This document shows, piece after piece, positions 17,117 to 25,850 of a DNA stretch of 64,000 nt (position 1 is its first letter; every line of letters starts with the position of its first letter). The stretch covers positions 72,833-136,832 of the forward strand of contig NZ_JAXFNY010000015.1 in assembly GCF_034180645.1 (NCBI RefSeq), given 5' to 3'. Source of the stretch: Mobiluncus sp034180645 (GTDB taxonomy: Bacteria; Actinomycetota; Actinomycetes; Actinomycetales; Actinomycetaceae). The notes beneath the pieces are model-generated. The model did not search any database. It was given only the letters and a program-made list of their open reading frames with translations, and had not been told where the DNA came from. Position numbers and translations under genes: made by a program.

Positions 17117-18049
17117 ATGGACTCGGTAACCTTCGCGGTGGCGTACGCCGGGGGGATTCTGACCCTGTTTTCACCCTGTTCCGCACTGCTGATTCCGTCA
17201 TTCTTTTCTTACGCTTTTTCCTCAAAGACGAAACTGGCGTCCCGCACCGCCGTGTTTTTCCTGGGACTCATGGCGGGATTGCTGCCCACCGGGGCCGCTT
17301 TCGGCGCCATCGGAGCGGTGCTGAACGCGAAACTGCGCGGTCTGACCGTGTGGGCGGGGCTAATCATCGTCCTGTTCGGGGTGTGGCAGGCCTTAGCACT
17401 ACCGGTACCTAACTTTGGGAGCCTGCAAAGCCGGTGGCAGCTGTGGAAACAGCGCCGCGCCGCGCAACGCGCCACCCGGCGAGCCCCGGTTTCGGGCGAC
17501 TCCCCGCGGGATGGGAACACCCCGGTCGAACGTACCTCCCCGGCAGCGATTTTCCTGCTAGGACTGACGTACGGGGTCGCCGCGACCGGCTGCCAAGCCC
17601 CGATTTTGGGCTCTATCCTCGCTTTCAGCGTTAGCGGCGGCTCTCCGGTGACCGGATTCTTTACCATGTTTGCGTTCGGCCTGGGGATGTTTACCCCGGT
17701 CGCCGTGCTGTCATTCTTGTGGAATCTGATTCCAAATCGGGTGCTGCGCCCTCGCCCCCTCAAGGTTTTGGGTCGGGATTCCACCGTAGGAAACCTGGTT
17801 TCCGGACTGTTGATAACCCTGTTGGGACTGATAATGATGCTGTCGGGTCCCGGTGGTCTAGCTACTTCCCTGCTGTCGGCCAGTGCCCAGTCCAATCTGG
17901 AGTTCGCGGTGCAACGCACCCTCTCCGGGATTCCCAACTGGCTGTTCTGGCTGCTCGCGGCGCTGCTGACCGCTTTCATAGTGGTCTACCTGTGGGGAAA
18001 GCGCCGCCCCCACCCTTCTGAGGACACCGCGCCCGACCCCGCCTCGTGA
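17117..18049 (+). CDS. CcdA/DsbD-like transmembrane thiol transporter
   Basis: 310 residues with about six membrane segments. The two cysteines diagnostic of CcdA occur at C21 (L-F-S-P-C-S-A-L-L-I-P) in helix 1 and C159 (A-T-G-C-Q-A-P) in helix 4. The family moves electrons from cytoplasmic thioredoxin to external thiol proteins. A cytoplasmic Arg-rich loop (about 108-140) separates helices 3 and 4. It lies 69 bases after the DsbA-like gene, its likely client. No cytochrome c maturation gene is in the window. Confidence 0.83.
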   Translation: MDSVTFAVAYAGGILTLFSPCSALLIPSFFSYAFSSKTKLASRTAVFFLGLMAGLLPTGAAFGAIGAVLNAKLRGLTVWAGLIIVLFGVWQALALPVPNFGSLQSRWQLWKQRRAAQRATRRAPVSGDSPRDGNTPVERTSPAAIFLLGLTYGVAATGCQAPILGSILAFSVSGGSPVTGFFTMFAFGLGMFTPVAVLSFLWNLIPNRVLRPRPLKVLGRDSTVGNLVSGLLITLLGLIMMLSGPGGLATSLLSASAQSNLEFAVQRTLSGIPNWLFWLLAALLTAFIVVYLWGKRRPHPSEDTAPDPAS

Positions 18050-18090
18050 AGTTTCCCACCGCTACCGGCACAAACAGGTAGGATTTACAC

Positions 18091-19572
18091 GTGAGCAGAG
18101 ACGAAGTGGAACGCGTCTTCGTGGGACGCCTAGGGGGAACCGCCGTGTTCGATCCCATTGGGGATCCGGTGGGAAAAGTTTATGACGTGGTGGTTTTGCT
18201 GCACCGTCGGCCGCCTGTCGCTGTCGGTTTAGTGGTGGAGGTAACGCGCGCTCACCGGGTTTTCGTACCCATCACCCGGGTCACTGCCATCAAATCCGGT
18301 GCCGTGATTACGACCGGGCTGGTAAACCTGCGCCGTTTCCAGGCCCGGCCCTTGGAAACCTGCGCGATTCAAGACGTGCTGGATCGGGTTGTGACGCTGA
18401 AGGACGGTTCGGGTCAGGCTCAGATTCTGGACTTGGGTATCGAGCGGCAAAAGGACCGGACCTGGGCTGTCACTGAACTTTACGTGGCTCGGTCCCGCCG
18501 GGGGCCTTTCCGCACCAGGCTTGGGGAAACCTTGCATGTGGGAATCGAGGAAGTCACCGGTTTGACCGTGGGGGGCGCTGATCAAGCGGCGGATTCCCTG
18601 CTGGCCACTTTGGGCGACATGAAACCCGCCGATATGGCTGACGCCCTGCACGATTTGTCCGATTCGCGGATGCTTTCGGTCGCTTCCCAGCTACCCGATA
18701 GCCGCCTGGCTGACGTGCTGGAAGAGTTGGAGGAGGACGATCAGGTTAAGATTGTTTCCTCCCTGGATCCGGCGCGAGCCGCCGATGTTTTGGATGTTAT
18801 GCAGCCTGACGACGCCGCCGACCTGGTGGCTGAACTGCCGCAGGAAGTCGCAGCGAACCTGCTGGAACTGATGGAGCCAGAAGAGGCGAAAGACGTGCGG
18901 CGTTTGCTGGCCTACGATGAGGAAACGGCCGGCGGCCTGATGACCACCGAACCGGTGGTGCTGGCTCCTGACGACACGGTCGCCACCATGCTCGCGCACG
19001 TGCAGCGCCGAGACATTCCCCCCGCCCTGGCCGCTATCGCGATGATTGCTCGCCCGCCCCTAGAGACCCCCACCGGAAAATTTATCGGGGTCGTTCACCT
19101 TCAGCGAGCTTTACGTGAACCGCCCCACATCATGCTGGGAAACATTGTCGACACTGACCTGGAGGCCGTGACCCCGGATCGTTCAGTAGACTACCTGACG
19201 CGCACCATGGCGACCTACAACCTGACCGCTATCCCGGTCGTGGGGCCCACCTCCGGTTCCCTGCTGGGTGCTGTCTCGGTCGACGACGTTTTGGACCACC
19301 TGCTACCTGACGACTGGCGGTGGGATGACCGCGCCGAAGCCGAACAAGCCGCTATTGCGGAAGCCGAAGCCGCCGCCGGAGACGAGGAAACACAACAAGA
19401 CACCGCTTCGGCCCTGGCCTCTGATGATGCGGAAGGCGCTCCCGGCGATGAGGACGACGACCCCGCACCTCTCTACCCGATGAGCACCGTCCCGGCGGAT
19501 TCGGTCCGTCACCCCCAGACACCCCAGGAAACAGGTAAAGAAGCAGGTAAGGAGGTCAGCCCCGATGTCTAA
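18091..19572 (+). CDS. MgtE N-terminal/CBS domain protein without a transport domain
   Basis: 493 residues. A PRC-barrel-like start (about 1-90) is followed by a second beta-rich segment, an MgtE_N helical superhelix (about 165-290, repeated L-A-D-V-L-E-E-L, A-A-D-V-L-D-V-M, A-A-D-L-V-A-E-L) and a CBS pair (about 290-415), then an acidic tail. No membrane domain follows, so it is not itself a magnesium channel; it may sense Mg2+ or nucleotides and regulate a transporter. Start is GTG at 18091 after AGGTAGGA. It overlaps the DUF1003 gene by 8 bases, a pairing common in Actinobacteria. Confidence 0.85.
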   Translation: MSRDEVERVFVGRLGGTAVFDPIGDPVGKVYDVVVLLHRRPPVAVGLVVEVTRAHRVFVPITRVTAIKSGAVITTGLVNLRRFQARPLETCAIQDVLDRVVTLKDGSGQAQILDLGIERQKDRTWAVTELYVARSRRGPFRTRLGETLHVGIEEVTGLTVGGADQAADSLLATLGDMKPADMADALHDLSDSRMLSVASQLPDSRLADVLEELEEDDQVKIVSSLDPARAADVLDVMQPDDAADLVAELPQEVAANLLELMEPEEAKDVRRLLAYDEETAGGLMTTEPVVLAPDDTVATMLAHVQRRDIPPALAAIAMIARPPLETPTGKFIGVVHLQRALREPPHIMLGNIVDTDLEAVTPDRSVDYLTRTMATYNLTAIPVVGPTSGSLLGAVSVDDVLDHLLPDDWRWDDRAEAEQAAIAEAEAAAGDEETQQDTASALASDDAEGAPGDEDDDPAPLYPMSTVPADSVRHPQTPQETGKEAGKEVSPDV

Positions 19573-20119
19573 GGGATTGGAGACCCCCACCGAAGGACGC
19601 CGCGGAGTATTCGGACGCCGGCGCCGCTCCCAAATCGGCGCCCAGGATCGTTCGCTGTTTACCCGGGTGGCGGAAAGTACCGCCCGGTTCATGGGTACTT
19701 CCAAGTTCATTTTGTGGATGACTGTTTTCGTGGCGGTCTGGATTATCGCGAACCTGATATTGACCCAATCCCTCGGGGATAACCCGTGGGATCCCTACCC
19801 GTTTATCCTGCTAAACCTGATGTTTTCTACCCAAGCCTCGTACGCTGCGCCGCTCATTATGTTTGCGCAGAACCGGCAGGACGACCGCGACCGGGTCATT
19901 GCGGAACAGGACCGCCAGCAGGCCGCCCGGACTTTGGCCGATACCGAATACCTAACCAGGGAAATTGCCGCCCTACGTTTGGCGGTGTCAGAGCTCGCGA
20001 CCCGCGATTTTGTGCGTTCGGAAATTCGTGACCTGCTCGACGAATTGGAGCAGCGCGCCGCTGACACCTCCGAAGAGTCAGACAACACCCGCTCCGGCTC
20101 GGATTCTAACCAGCGCTAA
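19565..20119 (+). CDS. DUF1003 membrane protein
   Basis: 184 residues. Two transmembrane segments (about 43-66 and 78-98) carry the family sequence W-D-P-Y-P-F-I-L-L-N-L-M-F-S-T-Q-A-S-Y, followed by Q-N-R-Q-D-D-R-D-R and a long charged helical tail with coiled-coil character. Function of the family is not established. Start overlaps the MgtE-N/CBS gene, so both are probably made together and may act in one complex. Confidence 0.85.
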   Translation: MSKGLETPTEGRRGVFGRRRRSQIGAQDRSLFTRVAESTARFMGTSKFILWMTVFVAVWIIANLILTQSLGDNPWDPYPFILLNLMFSTQASYAAPLIMFAQNRQDDRDRVIAEQDRQQAARTLADTEYLTREIAALRLAVSELATRDFVRSEIRDLLDELEQRAADTSEESDNTRSGSDSNQR

Positions 20120-20187
20120 CGACCTGCCCGCCCCGGGAACGCCGCGAGTTTGCGCCCGGCAAAATCCTCTTGGGTAAAATGGTCGGC

Positions 20188-21156
20188 ATGAGTCCAAAGA
20201 GATCTGCTTCACACGCCCCGAAAGGCAGCGGCGGGGTACGCCGACACCGCTTGAAAGGCAAAGGGCCGACCCCGAAGGCCGTCAATCGCCCTTACCACCA
20301 GGCCTATCGCGACCGTCTGGAGGCGGAACGCAAAGCCACCCATACCTCGGGGGTGACCCAGCGGGCGGCGGCGAAAAACAAGTACCGGCCCGCTACTGCT
20401 GCTGACAGCGAAATCATTTTCGGACGCAACCCGGTAGTCGAAGCCGCCGCGGCCGGAGTGCCGCTGAAGCGCCTGTTCGTTTCCGCGACGCTCATGAAAG
20501 ACGAGCGCCTGTCCAAAGTGGTGCAGCGCGGGGCCGCTTCGGGAGCGGAGCTGCGAGAATGCTCCCCCGCAGACCTGGACCGTATCACCGCGGGGGGAAC
20601 CCATCAGGGAATCGCGGCGGAAATCGCGGCTTACGAATACGCCGAAGTCATGGATTTGTGGGACCGGGCGGTGACTCGGGCCAAATCCGAGCCGAAGCGT
20701 CCCCCCTTGTTCATTGTGTTAGACCAGGTCACCGACCCGCACAACCTGGGGGCGACGCTGCGTTCCGCAGCGGCGTTCGGAGCTGACGGGGTCATCATTG
20801 GCGAGCATCGTTCGGCTTCCGTCACCGCGGCCGTGTGGAAAGTTTCGGCGGGGGCGGCGGCGATTGTGCCGGTCGCAAAAGCGCGGAACTTGACTCATGC
20901 TCTGCAGCAGCTGCAGGCGGAGGGTGCGTTTGCTATCGGCTTGGACGGCGGGGGAGAAGTGGATTTGCCCGCTTTGACACTGGCGGATCAGCCCCTGGTG
21001 GTCGTGACCGGCTCCGAAGGCAAAGGGATTTCCCGGCTGGTGCGCGAAACCTGCGATCAGATTGTGTCCATCCCGATTGATAAACGCATGGAATCCCTAA
21101 ACGCCGCTGTCGCCACCGGCATCGCCCTGTACCAAATCGCCGCCCTGCGCGGCTAG
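20188..21156 (+). CDS. rlmB: 23S rRNA 2'-O-ribose methyltransferase, SpoU/TrmH type
   Basis: 322 residues from ATG at 20188; a TTG 18 bases upstream is possible, and neither has a strong ribosome site. A basic N-terminal extension (about 1-55) precedes the substrate-binding domain (E-I-I-F-G-R-N-P-V-V-E-A) and the knotted SpoU domain with motif 1 D-P-H-N-L-G-A-T-L-R, motif 2 V-V-T-G-S-E-G-K-G-I and motif 3 I-P-I-D-K-R-M-E-S-L-N-A-A. The family methylates G2251 of 23S rRNA. The adjacency to cysS is the common actinobacterial order, here with rlmB first. Confidence 0.88.
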   Translation: MSPKRSASHAPKGSGGVRRHRLKGKGPTPKAVNRPYHQAYRDRLEAERKATHTSGVTQRAAAKNKYRPATAADSEIIFGRNPVVEAAAAGVPLKRLFVSATLMKDERLSKVVQRGAASGAELRECSPADLDRITAGGTHQGIAAEIAAYEYAEVMDLWDRAVTRAKSEPKRPPLFIVLDQVTDPHNLGATLRSAAAFGADGVIIGEHRSASVTAAVWKVSAGAAAIVPVAKARNLTHALQQLQAEGAFAIGLDGGGEVDLPALTLADQPLVVVTGSEGKGISRLVRETCDQIVSIPIDKRMESLNAAVATGIALYQIAALRG

Positions 21157-21191
21157 GCGAGCCGACTCTCCCGGGATTCGGGTTTGCCTGA

Positions 21192-21316
21192 CACGAATGA
21201 CCGATTTCACTGTGCTTCGAGAGAGTCGCGCCAAATCGAAATCGTCACTAACTGTGGTTTTACATCGCACATGCTGGGGCTAATCCAATAATCCGGTTTG
21301 AAATCGGTCATTCGTG
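21192..21316. repeat. Small terminal-inverted-repeat element, copy 1
   Basis: 125 bases bounded by an 18-bp perfect inverted repeat (21192-21209 with 21299-21316, arm CACGAATGACCGATTTCA). Same ends and a diverged but alignable interior recur at 30383-30511. No coding capacity; MITE-like or a structured RNA. It fills the rlmB-cysS gap. Confidence 0.75.
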
Positions 21317-21366
21317 CATTTGCACGATTACTGCCCCAAGCCGGACCGAGCCAGTAGACTTAGCAC

Positions 21367-22887
21367 ATGAAGATTTTTGATTCCGCCACGCATGAAGTCC
21401 GCGACTTTGAGCCGGTCACGCCGGGAAAGGTGGGGCTCTATCTGTGCGGGCCGACAGTGCAGGGAGCGCCTCACCTGGGACATTTGCGCGCCGCACTGAA
21501 CTTTGACGTGCTGGTACGCTGGCTGCGCCGGCAGGGATACGCGGTGACCTACGTGCGCAACGTCACCGATATTGACGACAAGATTTTGACTAAATCAGCC
21601 GCTGCCGGGGTGCCGTGGTGGGAGTTAGCGGCCCATTTCGAGCGGGAATTCGACTTTGCTTACCGGGCTTTGAACACCGTGCCCCCGACCGTGACCCCGC
21701 ACGCTACCGGGCATATTCCCCAACAGATTGCGCTGATTGAGCGCTTGCTCGAGCGCGGTCACGCCTACAGTGACACGAACGGTAACGTGTATTTCTCGGT
21801 GACGTCCCTGCCGGACTATGGCGCGCTGACGAACCAGCCGGTCAGCGAACTCGCTTCTACCGAGGACGAATCCCAAATCGACACCGCCACAGAGGCGGGC
21901 AAGCGCGACCCTCGTGATTTTGCCTTGTGGAAGGCCGCGAAAGACGACGAACCCGCCGATGCGGCTTGGGACGCGCCCTGGGGACGCGGACGTCCCGGCT
22001 GGCACCTGGAATGCTCCGCCATGAGCCAGGCTTACCTGGGCGACACGTTCGACATTCACGGCGGCGGGCTGGATCTGCGCTTTCCTCACCATGAAAACGA
22101 GATGGCGCAGTCTCACGGGGCGGGCTGGGGGTTTGCTCGCTACTGGATGCATAACGCCTGGCTGACGCTGAAGGGCGAAAAAATGTCGAAGTCGGTCGGT
22201 AACGTGGTCGGGGTGCGCCGCCTGTTAGAGGACTGGGATCCGGCGGTGGTGCGGATGTCCGTGGTCACCACGCACTATCGAACGAATCTGGAATACTCCG
22301 AAGATTCCTTGAAACAGGCGGCTTTGTTGTGGGACAAATTCACCAGTTTCCTCCAGCAAGTTCCTCGGTCCGCTTCGGCGGGGGCGGCGGCTGTGGAGGC
22401 TTGCAATATCTATGGCGACGTCGAGCCAGACCTTGCTCGGCAACGCGAACTGGCTGCGGTCGAGCTACCCGATGACTTTGTGGCGGCTTTGGACGACGAC
22501 TTGAATGTTCCCGGCGCCCTCCCGGCACTGCACCGTACCCTAAAATCCGGTAAAACGGCCTTGGCCAGCGGGGACACGCCTGCGGCTCAGCAGGCAGCCC
22601 GGCAATTGCGCGCCATGCTGGACGTGTTCGGTTTGGACCCGGCCGACCCGGCTTGGGCCACGCCAGCGCCCGCAACACCGGCGGCCAGTGCCGCCCCCGA
22701 CACCGCGCAGGCCCCAAACGAAACCCTGGAAGCACTGGTCACCGCCCTTTTGCAGCAGCGCGCTGACGCGAAAGCCCAGCGGGATTGGGACCGTGCCGAC
22801 GCGATTCGCGACCTGTTGCAAGCCCACGTCGCTCCGGTGGTGGACACCCCCGCTGGGGCTCAGTGCGGCCCGGTCACGTTCGGTTAG
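21367..22887 (+). CDS. cysS: Cysteinyl-tRNA synthetase
   Basis: 506 residues of class I synthetase. The HIGH-type motif reads H-L-G-H after C-G-P-T-V, the KMSKS motif is G-E-K-M-S-K-S-V-G-N, and zinc ligands are visible in L-C-G-P-T, L-E-C-S-A-M and H-H-E-N-E. It charges tRNA-Cys in the cytoplasm. An Ala/Pro-rich linker (about 425-458) separates the anticodon-binding region from the last helical segment, an expansion relative to E. coli CysS. The azlC gene follows 22 bases later. Confidence 0.95.
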   Translation: MKIFDSATHEVRDFEPVTPGKVGLYLCGPTVQGAPHLGHLRAALNFDVLVRWLRRQGYAVTYVRNVTDIDDKILTKSAAAGVPWWELAAHFEREFDFAYRALNTVPPTVTPHATGHIPQQIALIERLLERGHAYSDTNGNVYFSVTSLPDYGALTNQPVSELASTEDESQIDTATEAGKRDPRDFALWKAAKDDEPADAAWDAPWGRGRPGWHLECSAMSQAYLGDTFDIHGGGLDLRFPHHENEMAQSHGAGWGFARYWMHNAWLTLKGEKMSKSVGNVVGVRRLLEDWDPAVVRMSVVTTHYRTNLEYSEDSLKQAALLWDKFTSFLQQVPRSASAGAAAVEACNIYGDVEPDLARQRELAAVELPDDFVAALDDDLNVPGALPALHRTLKSGKTALASGDTPAAQQAARQLRAMLDVFGLDPADPAWATPAPATPAASAAPDTAQAPNETLEALVTALLQQRADAKAQRDWDRADAIRDLLQAHVAPVVDTPAGAQCGPVTFG

Positions 22888-22909
22888 CCCCGTAAAGCAG
22901 GTCAGACTG

Positions 22910-23668
22910 TTGAAAACACACGACTTTACCGCGGGAATCAAGGCGGGACTTCCTATCGGGTTGGGATATTTCGCGGTTTCTATCGCCATCGGCATGTATT
23001 GGGCGCAAGGCAAACTGCCGCCCCTGTCCTCGGCCATATTATCCCTCACCAATATGTCCTCTACCGGCCAGTTTGCCGGTATCACCATCATTGCGGCCCA
23101 GGGCGGCCTGGTGGAGCTGGCCGTAACCACGGCGCTGGTGAACCTGCGCTACCTGCTGATGAGCACCTCCCTGTCCCAGCGCCTGACCAGCACGAATCCT
23201 CGCCCGGTCGGCAGTCTCAAACGAATGGTGATGGCTCTGGGGGTCACGGACGAGATTTATGCCATCAACATCGGGCGGGCTCACGTGGGTTTCGCGCATT
23301 ATCTGGGTTCGATGATTCTGCCGATTCTGGGCTGGGTGTCAGGCACCCTGGTCGGGGCGTTCGTGGGCGAGGCGCTGCCCAAAGCGGTGGAAAACGCGGC
23401 GGGAATTTTGCTTTACGCCATGTTTATCGCCATCGTCATGCCCCCGTTTAAACAGTCCGCGCAGGTAAAAATCGTGGTGGCCATCGCGGCGGGGACTTCG
23501 GTCGCCCTCGCTTTTGCCCCGGTCGTGTCCCAGCTGTCCTCCGGCTGGCACATCATTATTGCCACCCTGGTGGCCGCGGGGATTGGGGCCACGTTCTTTC
23601 CGCATCGTCAGGTGGCAACCGACCCACAACTGTCCGGCGGCGAAGTGGAGAAAGCGGGCGAACTATGA
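22910..23668 (+). CDS. azlC: AzlC-family branched-chain amino acid exporter subunit
   Basis: 252 residues using TTG at 22910. The open frame extends upstream into cysS, but that part is only out-of-frame cysS sequence; AGCAGG before the TTG supports this start. The protein has about five to six membrane segments and the family pattern G-I-K-A-G-L-P-I-G-L-G-Y-F and T-N-M-S-S-T-G-Q-F-A. With AzlD it forms a two-subunit exporter for branched-chain or related amino acids. It overlaps azlD by ATGA. Confidence 0.88.
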   Translation: MKTHDFTAGIKAGLPIGLGYFAVSIAIGMYWAQGKLPPLSSAILSLTNMSSTGQFAGITIIAAQGGLVELAVTTALVNLRYLLMSTSLSQRLTSTNPRPVGSLKRMVMALGVTDEIYAINIGRAHVGFAHYLGSMILPILGWVSGTLVGAFVGEALPKAVENAAGILLYAMFIAIVMPPFKQSAQVKIVVAIAAGTSVALAFAPVVSQLSSGWHIIIATLVAAGIGATFFPHRQVATDPQLSGGEVEKAGEL

Positions 23669-23988
23669 GCTACCTGGCCACAGCTATCCTCGTGACCGCG
23701 CTGGTCACATACACTTTGCGCGCCCTGCCGCTGCTGGTGTTACGCCGGGACATCAAATCCCCGTGGATAAATTCTTTCCTGTATTACGTGCCGTGGGCGG
23801 TGCTGTCCGCGATGATTATTCCCGCCGCGTTCCTCTCGACCGGTTCCCTGATTTCCGCAGTGTTGGGCATTGGGGTGGCTCTGGTGCTGTCATGGCGAGG
23901 TCAGTCGCTGTTCGTTGTGGCTGTCGCCGCGGCACTGACGGTGTGGATTTGTGAGGTCGCACCAGGGTTCTTGCCCGCCCTTTCGTGA
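23665..23988 (+). CDS. azlD: AzlD-family exporter subunit
   Basis: 107 residues, four hydrophobic segments, with the family sequence T-Y-T-L-R-A-L-P-L-L-V-L and Y-Y-V-P-W-A-V-L-S-A-M-I-I-P-A. Small partner of AzlC; the 4-base overlap indicates translational coupling. Confidence 0.88.
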   Translation: MSYLATAILVTALVTYTLRALPLLVLRRDIKSPWINSFLYYVPWAVLSAMIIPAAFLSTGSLISAVLGIGVALVLSWRGQSLFVVAVAAALTVWICEVAPGFLPALS

Positions 23989-24069
23989 ACACTCACCAAT
24001 GGCGTGGCACACCCGAAAACCGGGACCAAAAGCCCTATGACGGGCAAAGGCCTGTGTAAGAATGAAACT

Positions 24070-24804
24070 ATGACGTACAAACTTGTGCTGCTCCGCCATG
24101 GCGAGAGCGAATGGAATGCAAAAAACCTGTTCACCGGCTGGGTTGACGTGCCTTTGAGCGAAAAAGGCCGCGCCGAAGCTACCCGTGGCGGCGAACTACT
24201 TAAGAAGGAAGGCATCCTGCCTGATGTCCTGCACACCTCCCTGCTGCGCCGCGCGATTATGACCGCCAACCTGGCGTTGGACGCGTGCGACCGGCACTGG
24301 ATTCCGGTGCGCCGCTCGTGGAGGTTGAACGAACGGCACTACGGCGCCTTGCAGGGCTTGAACAAGAAAGCTATCCGCGACGAATACGGCGAGGATCTGT
24401 TCATGCAGTGGCGCCGGTCCTATGATGTGCCGCCGCCCCAGATTGAGCTCGGTTCCGAGTTCAGCCAGGACGCCGATCCGCGTTACGCCGGCGAGCCGAT
24501 TCCGCGTTCGGAATGTCTCAAGGACGTGCTGGAACGCGCGTTGCCCTACTGGCAAGACGCGGTCATTCCAGACCTTAAGGCCGGCAAGACCGTCATGGTG
24601 GCGGCTCACGGCAACTCGCTGCGCGCCATTGTGAAACACCTGGATTCCATCAGCGATGATGAGATTTCAGGTCTGAACATTCCCACCGGAATTCCGCTGT
24701 ACTACGAGCTGGGTGAGGACTTCAAGCCTGTCGCCCACGGCCGCTACCTGGATCCGGACGCAGCTGCCGACGCCATCAAAGCGGTGGCTAACCAGGGCAA
24801 ATAG
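24070..24804 (+). CDS. gpmA: 2,3-bisphosphoglycerate-dependent phosphoglycerate mutase
   Basis: 244 residues from ATG at 24070; the longer frame adds 22 residues that do not belong to the family. The active-site phospho-histidine is H10 in L-L-R-H-G-E-S-E-W-N, and the second histidine lies in A-A-H-G-N-S-L-R. It interconverts 3- and 2-phosphoglycerate in glycolysis. R-R-S-W-R-L-N-E-R-H-Y-G-A-L-Q-G is the usual substrate loop. A strong terminator follows. Confidence 0.95.
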   Translation: MTYKLVLLRHGESEWNAKNLFTGWVDVPLSEKGRAEATRGGELLKKEGILPDVLHTSLLRRAIMTANLALDACDRHWIPVRRSWRLNERHYGALQGLNKKAIRDEYGEDLFMQWRRSYDVPPPQIELGSEFSQDADPRYAGEPIPRSECLKDVLERALPYWQDAVIPDLKAGKTVMVAAHGNSLRAIVKHLDSISDDEISGLNIPTGIPLYYELGEDFKPVAHGRYLDPDAAADAIKAVANQGK

Positions 24805-24821
24805 TTCATTTTAAACATGTG

Positions 24822-24851
24822 TGGGGCGCTTCGGTATACCGAGGCGCCCCA
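24822..24851 (+). terminator. Terminator between gpmA and the convergent small gene
   Basis: A 30-base palindrome with one G-T wobble, arms 24822-24836 and 24837-24851, 17 bases after gpmA. The palindrome may work for both strands. Confidence 0.7.
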
Positions 24852-24875
24852 TGTAATTGCCTGTCGTTGGGGATT

Positions 24876-25109
24876 TTAGAACTCGGTGCCGCGCGAAGGC
24901 TCCGCCAAAATCCCGTGCCGCCGAACCTGATAGACCGGCGGGTCGAGCAGTTCCGCTTCGACTCCGTGCAAAGCCGCCACATCCGCGGCTTGAGAAGCCA
25001 CCGCCCGACGTGCCGCCTTGACTGCTTTCCGTTTTACCGGAGCGTTTGTTAGGTCAATACCCTGCTTTTTTTTACGGTCGGACTTCTTTTTTCTTTTCGG
25101 TTCAATCAT
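24876..25109 (-). CDS. Small basic hypothetical protein
   Basis: 77 residues from ATG at 25109, preferred over longer starts because GAGG precedes it and the longer frame would run into the carD promoter. The N-terminal third is Lys/Arg-rich (P-K-R-K-K-K-S-D-R-K-K-K), then an Ala-rich helix with V-A-S-Q-A-A-D-V-A-A-L-H and a neutral tail. No family recognised; the charge suggests nucleic-acid contact. It is divergent from carD and converges with gpmA. Confidence 0.5.
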   Translation of the reverse strand: MIEPKRKKKSDRKKKQGIDLTNAPVKRKAVKAARRAVASQAADVAALHGVEAELLDPPVYQVRRHGILAEPSRGTEF

Positions 25110-25184
25110 TGTTACCTCGGTAAAAATTCGTGCTACGGGGGGCATTTTTTCGCGCCATTGCGCCAAAAGTGAGCGTAGCTTTAA

Positions 25185-25214
25185 TTGCTCTTTACCACAA
25201 AATCGTGATAATAT
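25185..25214 (+). promoter_or_regulatory. Putative carD promoter
   Basis: TTGCTC (25185-25190) and TAATAT (25209-25214) are separated by 18 bases and lie 36 bases before the carD start in an AT-rich patch. Confidence 0.45.
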
Positions 25215-25249
25215 AAGTATATCCACCTCAAAAACGGGAGATTTTCAAT

Positions 25250-25732
25250 ATGACATTTAAGGTTGGCGAAACCGTTGTTTATCCCCATCATGGGGCCGCC
25301 ACGATCGAAGAGATCACAACCCGAGTTATTGGAGGTGTGGAACGCGAATATCTCAAGCTCCGTGTAGCTCAGGGCGACCTCACCATCCAGATTCCGTCTG
25401 AGAACGTAGAGATGGTCGGAGTGCGCGACGTGGTTGATGAAGCCGGACTGGAGCACGTCTTTGAAGTGTTGCGCGCCAAGAAGACCGATGAGCCCTCCAA
25501 CTGGTCGCGCCGTTACAAGGCCAACGTAGAAAAAATCGCTACCGGCGACGTAGTCAAGGTGGCCGAAGTCGTGCGTGACCTGTCCCGCCGTGACTCGAAC
25601 CGCGGACTGTCCGCCGGCGAAAAGCGGATGCTGACCAAGGCGCGTCAGATTCTGGTTTCCGAGTTGGCCTTGGCTGAGAAAACCAACGAAGAGGACGCTT
25701 CGTTGCGCCTAGACGAAGTTCTGGCCTCCTAA
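25250..25732 (+). CDS. carD: CarD-family RNA polymerase-binding regulator
   Basis: 160 residues, the normal length. The RNA-polymerase-interaction (Tudor-like) domain occupies about 1-60 (V-G-E-T-V-V-Y-P-H-H-G-A-A, Y-L-K-L-R-V), followed by the helical DNA-binding domain (N-W-S-R-R-Y-K-A-N, V-R-D-L-S-R-R, G-L-S-A-G-E-K-R-M-L). CarD stabilises open complexes at rRNA and housekeeping promoters in Actinobacteria. In many relatives ispD follows it; here a reverse-strand four-gene operon lies between them. Confidence 0.94.
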   Translation: MTFKVGETVVYPHHGAATIEEITTRVIGGVEREYLKLRVAQGDLTIQIPSENVEMVGVRDVVDEAGLEHVFEVLRAKKTDEPSNWSRRYKANVEKIATGDVVKVAEVVRDLSRRDSNRGLSAGEKRMLTKARQILVSELALAEKTNEEDASLRLDEVLAS

Positions 25733-25749
25733 GACACCATAACTTTTAC

Positions 25750-25787
25750 AAATAATAGTTGGAGGTTTTCCTCCAACTATTATTTTT
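25750..25787. terminator. Bidirectional terminator after carD and the P-II/DUF1538 operon
   Basis: A 16-bp perfect stem (25750-25765 with 25770-25785) with a TTTT loop and a T run after it; the A-rich left arm would give a T run on the other strand too. Confidence 0.85.
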
Positions 25788-25850
25788 TGCCTGTATTATC
25801 CCGTTTTGTACGCTTCGGACACTTTGGAAGTTTCGGACGCTTTGCCGGTC

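Noticed and set aside
22688..22909. Upstream extension of the azlC frame
   Set aside because: It lies inside cysS in another frame; the azlC-like sequence begins at the TTG at 22910.
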